Assembly (NCBI GenBank): GCA_011947345.1
Contig: JAAVTG010000295.1
Coordinates: forward strand, 1 to 23,384
From: Phytophthora quininea
Taxonomy: Eukaryota > Oomycota > Peronosporomycetes > Peronosporales > Peronosporaceae
DNA length: 23,384 nt
Reading direction: 5' to 3'
Shown here: positions 18,134 to 23,384 of the stretch, in pieces
Numbering within the stretch: the first letter of the stretch is position 1
Layout: every line of letters starts with the position of its first letter
Translations under genes and position numbers: made by a program
The notes under the pieces: generated by a model
Databases searched by the model: none
What the model was told of the DNA's origin: nothing
The model's input: the letters and a program-made list of their open reading frames with translations, nothing else

Positions 18134-19078
18134 TTTAGTACTAGGCTACACTACAGGTACTACGTAAGCAACAACACTAGTGTCGGTAGCTACACAGTTA
18201 CTACAAAGCAGTACATTGACTACTTGCCAACCAACATCGGCGTCGCTCGCTTGGTCACTCGGGCGTTTGGTGGAGTCTCTATCACCAGCCCTTCAACGTC
18301 GCAACTTGCAGCAATCTTGGAGCCCTCCTTAACTCCGGCCCGCTTGGTACTTCCACAGCGCTACTGCTCAGTCGCACCTGTCGCTGTCTCCGTTCCTGCT
18401 TCGCCTGCTTCTGTTTCGTTGCCGGTTGCCCCTCGAGGTGCCGGTCATCTTCTTCTGCTTCGTCTTCTGTTTCTGTTTTACGTCACCTCCGTGACACGTC
18501 CCTGCTGTGCTACGGTCTCACACCTGCACTCTTCGTCGCAAGTTGTGCACTGTGCTGCTGCCAGCCGATTCCAAAGTGACTGCGCTCTCTCCAGCCGATT
18601 GGAAAGGGACTGCGCGCTCGCCGGCCAATTCGTAAGCTCTTTTGCTTCACCGTCTCCGCCACTTGCGCCCTCTTTGGCCAATTCGCAAGTGACAACTTCG
18701 ACGTCTTCGCCGTGCTTCTCGCACGCGATCTACTTTGCTGCCCACTACCGCGTGGCGGCCTCACATGGCGGTCTTGCTACAGCTGCTACGTCCCACCGTC
18801 TTCGATCTCCGTTCCTGTTGCTACCACTTTGGGGAACTTTTGGCAGTTGGCTGGCTCTGTCGCCATACGGATCCACAGTTACGGGTGCCGTCGATCCTTC
18901 TGCCACTTCTACTGTCGTCATCGGGTCGTGGTTGCCGTCGGTTGGACACGCCTCATTACAACGGGCTAGTTTTCTAACCTTTGTCTGCGGTAATTTCGCA
19001 TTGGGCGAGACGCGAAACGATGATAACCCAGCCTTTGCGTTTGGCTCCTTTGTCGCTCCTCAAGCTGCGTGCATCTAA
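18134..19078 (+). other. Long open frame without ATG, low complexity
   Basis: A single plus-strand frame stays open for more than 900 bp, rich in Ser, Ala, Leu, Val, Pro and Cys. I see no ATG in the part I read, no domain, and three in-frame 10-residue repeats (18561-18650). The start at 18224 would have to be a TTG. It may be a degraded coding exon, part of a retroelement, or an accidental frame in pyrimidine-rich DNA. The leader (18134-18222) is unusually rich in TAC/ACT triplets. Confidence 0.25.
18561..18650 (+). repeat. 30-bp minisatellite, about three units
   Basis: Units start at 18561, 18591 and 18621 with CCAGCCGATT, CCAGCCGATT and CCGGCCAATT, decaying in the third. A further GGCCAATTCGCAAGTGAC piece lies near 18678. 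The unit length is a multiple of three, so the open frame is kept through the array. Confidence 0.65.
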
Positions 19079-19726
19079 ATAGCATTACAGTAATAGCGTA
19101 TCGTCATCGCGCTTCCAAGCGGCCCGTGGCTTTTTAAAGGGTGGTTCCATTCGTCGGCTTTAATGGAAATGACGATGTGTAAAGGGCGTTGACGAGCTCG
19201 TTTCGAAATTCGAGGCTACGCTCAATTTCTGAACCAGTCGTTTGGACCCATTCGGGCTTGATGGTTTTGGCGTGTTCGAGATGATTATCGGGTTGGTTTC
19301 CAATCTCTAGCTGTATTCAGCTCGAAAAGTCTTGCTTCCACTCAAGTCGAATACGACCTGGAGTATCGAACGTTCCTGTGGGCTTGTGGTATATTTCGAA
19401 GCTCAACTTGGAGTACATTCAAGGCTTCTCTAGTCTTGGGCACCCCAATTTCGACTTGTAGGACTGCCTGGTTTCAATGCTGGAGATACAGCAGTGTCAT
19501 ACGCAGTCCGGCGACTTTCGAAATGAGCAGTAAGATGGGCACTCATTTCCTGCGAAATTAAATGTTTTTTATGATAGATACATATCAGCGCTATCAAATT
19601 CCTTATGCAGGATTTCAACTCAAAGAGGGCATCAACACACAGAGTGATGGTCAAATCGCCACCGCCAGTCAACCCTCCCATACATGCCTTTGGGCTTGCT
19701 AGTGCGCGCGAACCTCCGTCCGAAGC
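19079..19726. other. Intergenic stretch upstream of Trm1
   Basis: No gene supported; only short broken frames on both strands. ACTCATTTCC at 19541 resembles the initiator core of oomycete promoters (TCATTYY) but lies about 185 bp from the Trm1 ATG, so its role is uncertain. Confidence 0.35.
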
Positions 19727-21420
19727 ATGAGCTCCTCCGCGTCCGCGCTCGCCCAGCAGCTGCAGGGCAAGACGGCGCCTCCAGGCCACAAGATCATCCG
19801 CGAGGGTAATGGCGTCATGATCTTCCCGGCCGAGAACCAGGTCTTCTACAACCCTGTGCAGGTGCTCAACCGCGACCTGTCCATCACCATGATCTCCGAG
19901 TTCGCGCGCACTCGCGCAAGGGAGCAGCTGACCAAGGAGGCCAAGAAGGCCGCCACGGCTGCTGGAGAAGGCGCTGCCTTCCAGCCCAAGCAATATACGG
20001 ACGAGGAGATTGAAGCGCACCTCCAGAGCACGGCCGAGAGCTCTGGCATCAAGATCTTCGAGGCGCTTTCGGCGTCTGGACTGCGCTCAATTCGCTACTA
20101 CCAGCAGATCCCTGGCGTCAAGTCCATCCTGGTGAACGACATGGACCCTGCAGCGGTGGAGACCATCAAGACCAACGTCAAGTTCAACGAACTGCCGCTG
20201 GACCGAGTCATCCCCAATGAAGCCGACGCCACCGACGTCATGTACAACCACCGCAACCCTGCAGAGCAATTCGACGTGATCGACTTGGACCCGTACGGAT
20301 CGGCGTCGATCTTTCTGGACAGCGCGGTACAGAGCGTCGCCAATGGAGGCCTGCTCTGTGTCACATGCACGGATATGCCCGTGCTGTCGGGCAAGCAGCC
20401 GGAAGTGTGTTTCTCGCGCTACGGAGCGATCCCCAACAAGTCCAACTACTTGCACGAGATGGCGCTGCGCATGGTGCTGCAGACGATCGAGTCGTCGGCC
20501 AACCGCTACGCGCGCCACATTGTGCCAATTGCGTCCTGCAGCATTGACTTCTACGTGCGTGTGTTCGTGCGCGTTTACAAGTCGCCGGTGAATGTCAAGA
20601 AGGCCATGACTAAGCTGTCGTACGTCTTCCAGTGCGTGCAGTGCGACAGCTTCCACCTGCAGTCGCTTGGCGTCTCCAGTGGAAACACTTTCCACGCTTC
20701 GCGTGGCCCTGTCGTTGGCCAGCAGTGCGACCAGTGCGACGGGAAGTACAAAATGGCGGGTCCCATTTGGTCGGCTCCGATTCACAGCCGCGACGTTGTG
20801 TTGAAGATCCGTGAACGCGTGGAGAAGTCCACTACGGAGTTTCCAACGAAGGACCGACTGCACGGTCTGCTGACAACGATCTCTGAGGAGCTCGTGGACG
20901 CTCCACTGCACTACACACTTCCTGCTCTGTGCAAGACACTGCACTGCACGACCCCGCGCATGGCCCAGATCCAGGGCGCCATCCGCCACGCTGGCTACGA
21001 GGCCTCGCAGTTCCACAAGATTCCCGACGCTATCAAGACAACGGCACCGAACGACATTATTTGGGACATCATGCGTTGCTGGGTGAAGAAGCACCCTCTC
21101 AACAAAAACCGCAATGGACAGGAGTCAGCGGGCAACCGTATCCTGGCCAAGGAGCCCAAGCTTGAGGCAAATTTCTCGTCTAAGCGACCTGGACCGAATG
21201 AAAAGCCCAAGGCGTTGCGCTACCCCTGAACCCGGAGCCAAACTGGGGCCTAAGGCACGTGCTGTCGGCAGCAAGGCTGATCGTACGACTCCGCACAGAC
21301 CGAAGGTGAGTGATGCGTAACTCAGTCGCAAGTGATCAAAAATGTTTAACGGCTAACGCTATCGATGTGTCATCAGATCAGGCGGAGCAACCGGATGCCA
21401 AGAAACCCAAGACTGAGTAA
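19727..21420 (+). CDS. TRM1: tRNA (guanine26-N2)-dimethyltransferase Trm1
   Basis: SAM-dependent enzyme that makes dimethyl-G26 in tRNAs. The ATG at 19727 opens a 500-residue frame. Visible family features: EGNGVMIFPAENQVFYNPVQ near the N-terminus, the SAM-binding FEALSASGLRSIRYY (111-125) and NDMD (137-140), catalytic-loop DLDPYGSA (187-194), PNKSNYLHEMALR, and a four-cysteine zinc site C303-x2-C306 and C334-x2-C337. The stop at 21227-21229 comes directly after KALRYP, where the family continues. One added base in the C-run 21223-21226 and one in the G-run 21245-21248 restore NPEPNWGPKARA, typical of Trm1 C-termini. A 76-nt GTGAGT...CAG intron (21306-21381) then joins a lysine-rich last exon ending in TAA at 21420. 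It is convergent with the ODA1-like gene, 89 bp apart. Confidence 0.95.
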
Positions 21421-21509
21421 GCAAGATGGCAATGACAATAGACGGAACTTTCTTTGCCAATGAACACCATTTTCATTTTGTCAGGGTTCGATGAAGGCTC
21501 GCGAGGAAG

Positions 21510-23384
21510 CTACTGGGATGTGTCATTGTGCCAAACCTTGACCTTGAGCTCATGGTACGTGAGCGGGTACTCTTCTTCCATGTTGTCTTTCTTCCGCAGC
21601 TCCTCCACAGATAGGTGCGGTGGTCGCAGTCCTGCGTAGCGATAAGGCTGCGGTTGCGAACTTGGCGATATGGATCTTGCAGTGGGAGATTTAGCGCCGT
21701 CGCCACCACTTGGTGTCGGAGATGTTTGATTTGTTGTTTTCGACGAGGTAGCCCCACCTTTGGATGACGAAGCTGCAATGATCGACGCCTTCCGTGCAGA
21801 TTCTGCTTCGTGGGTGAACCCTGTGGTGGCTTTTGCGACCATGCTAACGCGCCGACTGCGAACTGCCATGGACTGTCTTCGCTTTGAAGGGGACGTTGTA
21901 CCGTGAGCTGACGCGTTGGCGGCCGCGGGCTGCTCTGGTGTGCTTTCCTCCTTTTGGCGGCCTCGGCTTTGACGTGGTAAGCTTGTAGAACAGAAACGAT
22001 CTGCTCTTCAATGTCTCCGAGCACTTTTTTCATATCACTGTCGCCTGGGAACAAATACAAAAATGTCTGAAGACTCAAGACAGGAACGAGTTCATGAGGC
22101 CAACTCACTGTGAACGTTGGAGCAGCCGATGCGGGAGTGGAAAAGCAGCACTGCTGGCTTGATCGCCTCTAGAAAGGTGTGCATTTCGCGATTTGCCTCC
22201 TCTTTGATCTTCTTTGCTCGTTTGTGTGCTGCAGTTTGTTGCGAAGAGTGTCAATACGATTCATGCGTTGGAAATCCACCGAGTCCTTGCGCTGTTTCAG
22301 CCTGAACAATATCAATGACAGTTAGGTCAGCGACTTTCACCACCAAGTCGTGGTAATTTTCTTACTTTCCAATCTCCTCGCGAAGGTTGGTGCTTACTTG
22401 TCGATGATGCTCGATCTCTTCAGCTAGCTGGTTGACGTGCTGAATTCGATCAAAATGTTCTGCTTCTGTGAAAACAAATCCAGATCAACAACGACCAAAC
22501 CCAGTTAAGGAATTCACCACTGCAAAGCTACAGCAACAACATGCAGCCATCAAAGCCAGGCGTGTGAAAGGATATTGGTTGTTGAAGGCGTCGATCATCT
22601 CCGACACCGTCTTCGTTCCAGACACCTCGTGAATTTTCTCGATGGTCGTCCGATTTTCTTGGTACTTTGTCAGCATTGTGTCTGAAGTTACCTTGGCCTG
22701 GCCGGTCTTCCATCGACTGCGCTTTGCGTGGGTCTGTGCGCTTTCTTTTGCTACAGACATGTTGCGCATGATGTCGTTCTCACCCAGGTACTTGTACTTG
22801 TCTGCATCCACCAGCTCCTCGGCGTTCTTCTGATGCAGCGCGATTTCCTTGAGCTCTTGGATCAATATCGCTGCTCGACGATCGCACTTCATCTCCCACT
22901 CCTCTCCTTCCTGCCGGACATCCTCGATCTCGCGCTCGACAGCCTCAACCTCCAGACGAAGTTTCTCCACTTCGTCATTTGCCCGTCCTACTTTGTGGCG
23001 CTTGGACAGCGTCTCGGTCGAGATTTTCGTGTAGATCTCGTCCATGCGGGCTCGCTCGGCACGGTGAGCGTCAATGGTCTTGCGTAGCTGGCGATTGTGG
23101 TTTAGCTTTTCGTTCATCTTGACAAGACGCCGGTCGATATCGTGCTCCATCTTGCGGATGCGACCCTGCATGATGGCGTGATTGCGGTCGAGTGCTGCCA
23201 ACTCGTACAGCTTGGTCTTCTGCTGGGCCAATGTGGTCTCATGTGACTGAATCAGCTCGTTTAGCCGTGAAACTTCCTTCCGCTCCAGTTCCAGTCGGAT
23301 CATAAAGTTGTTGCCCTGCATGTACAAGTTGGACAGCTTCTCTGCTGTTTGCTCGTTGAAGAACGGGTCGTCTCGAGCCACGTT
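21510..23384 (-). CDS. Outer dynein arm docking complex coiled-coil protein (ODA1/CCDC114-like), 5' end outside window
   Basis: The minus strand is open from the window edge; the first visible residues are VARDDPFFNEQTAEKL and the true start lies beyond 23384. Almost the whole first exon is coiled coil (LNELIQSHETTLAQQKTKLY, then RRLVKMNEKLNHNRQLRKTI) in the arrangement of ODA1/CCDC114 proteins, which attach outer dynein arms to axonemal doublets. Exons: 23384-22576, 22467-22366, 22301-22109 and 22044-21510. The first intron (22575-22468) is AT-AC; the other two (64 nt each) are GT-AG. Later parts include AEHFDRIQHVNQLAEEIEHH and HSRIGCSNVH, followed by a Ser/Thr/Pro-rich tail ending ELKVKVWHNDTSQ. 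One-base deficits lie near 22212-22216 and in the T-run 21952-21955. CCDC63 or a related docking subunit is an alternative. Confidence 0.8.
22468..22575 (-). other. U12-type AT-AC intron in the ODA1-like gene
   Basis: On the minus strand the intron begins ATATCCTTT, identical to the U12 5' splice-site consensus. It contains TTCCTTAAC (22512-22504), identical to the U12 branch-site consensus, and ends in CAC. The 108-nt intron is phase 2 and joins DAFNNQ to EAEHFDRIQ exactly in frame. No GT donor near the exon end gives an in-frame alternative. Branch to acceptor is about 37 nt, longer than usual, but no AG or AC occurs in between. Confidence 0.88.

Noticed and set aside
20087..21094. 335-codon minus-strand open frame inside Trm1
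   Set aside because: It is antisense to highly conserved Trm1 codons and has no independent domain.

Overview
The window looks like nuclear DNA of an oomycete, most likely Phytophthora or a close relative. Three things point there: genes of the Crinkler (CRN) effector family, many short GT-AG introns of about 60-76 nt, and a flagellar outer-dynein-arm docking protein, as expected of an organism with swimming zoospores. No database search was possible. Family calls rest on motifs and on agreement of reading frames across splice sites.

Layout. The left third (1-7600) is gene-dense housekeeping DNA. A minus-strand gene (136-1759) joins a URI-type prefoldin domain to a TPR co-chaperone domain. 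It is divergent from a small plus-strand fibronectin-III protein (1843-2196) ending in a CaaX-like tetrapeptide, across only 83 bp that hold a palindrome. A large minus-strand eIF4G gene (2346-7593, at least 11 exons) has an eIF4E-binding helix, a MIF4G domain with a large insertion, and two MA3 domains.

The middle (about 7630-19700) is accessory DNA: a zinc-knuckle retroelement fragment, three CRN 5' ends, and a near-perfect 2.65-kb tandem duplication carrying two CRN genes, an armadillo-like fragment and intergenic DNA. After these come a small membrane-protein candidate, a decayed LTR-retrotransposon gag, a Myb/SANT-like relic, short repeats and a long open frame without ATG. The right end (19727-23384) is housekeeping again: tRNA guanine-26 dimethyltransferase Trm1 (plus) converges on an ODA1/CCDC114-like gene (minus), which runs off the window and contains what looks like a textbook U12-type AT-AC intron.

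A cross-cutting observation: nearly every protein-coding gene is interrupted by frame breaks that would each be cured by ONE extra base, usually in a homopolymer of 3-5 nt. The pattern covers essential genes (eIF4G, Trm1) and effectors alike, so I read it as systematic homopolymer under-calling in the assembly rather than gene death. The retroelement gag is different, with true in-frame stops. Gene models here should be read with that in mind.
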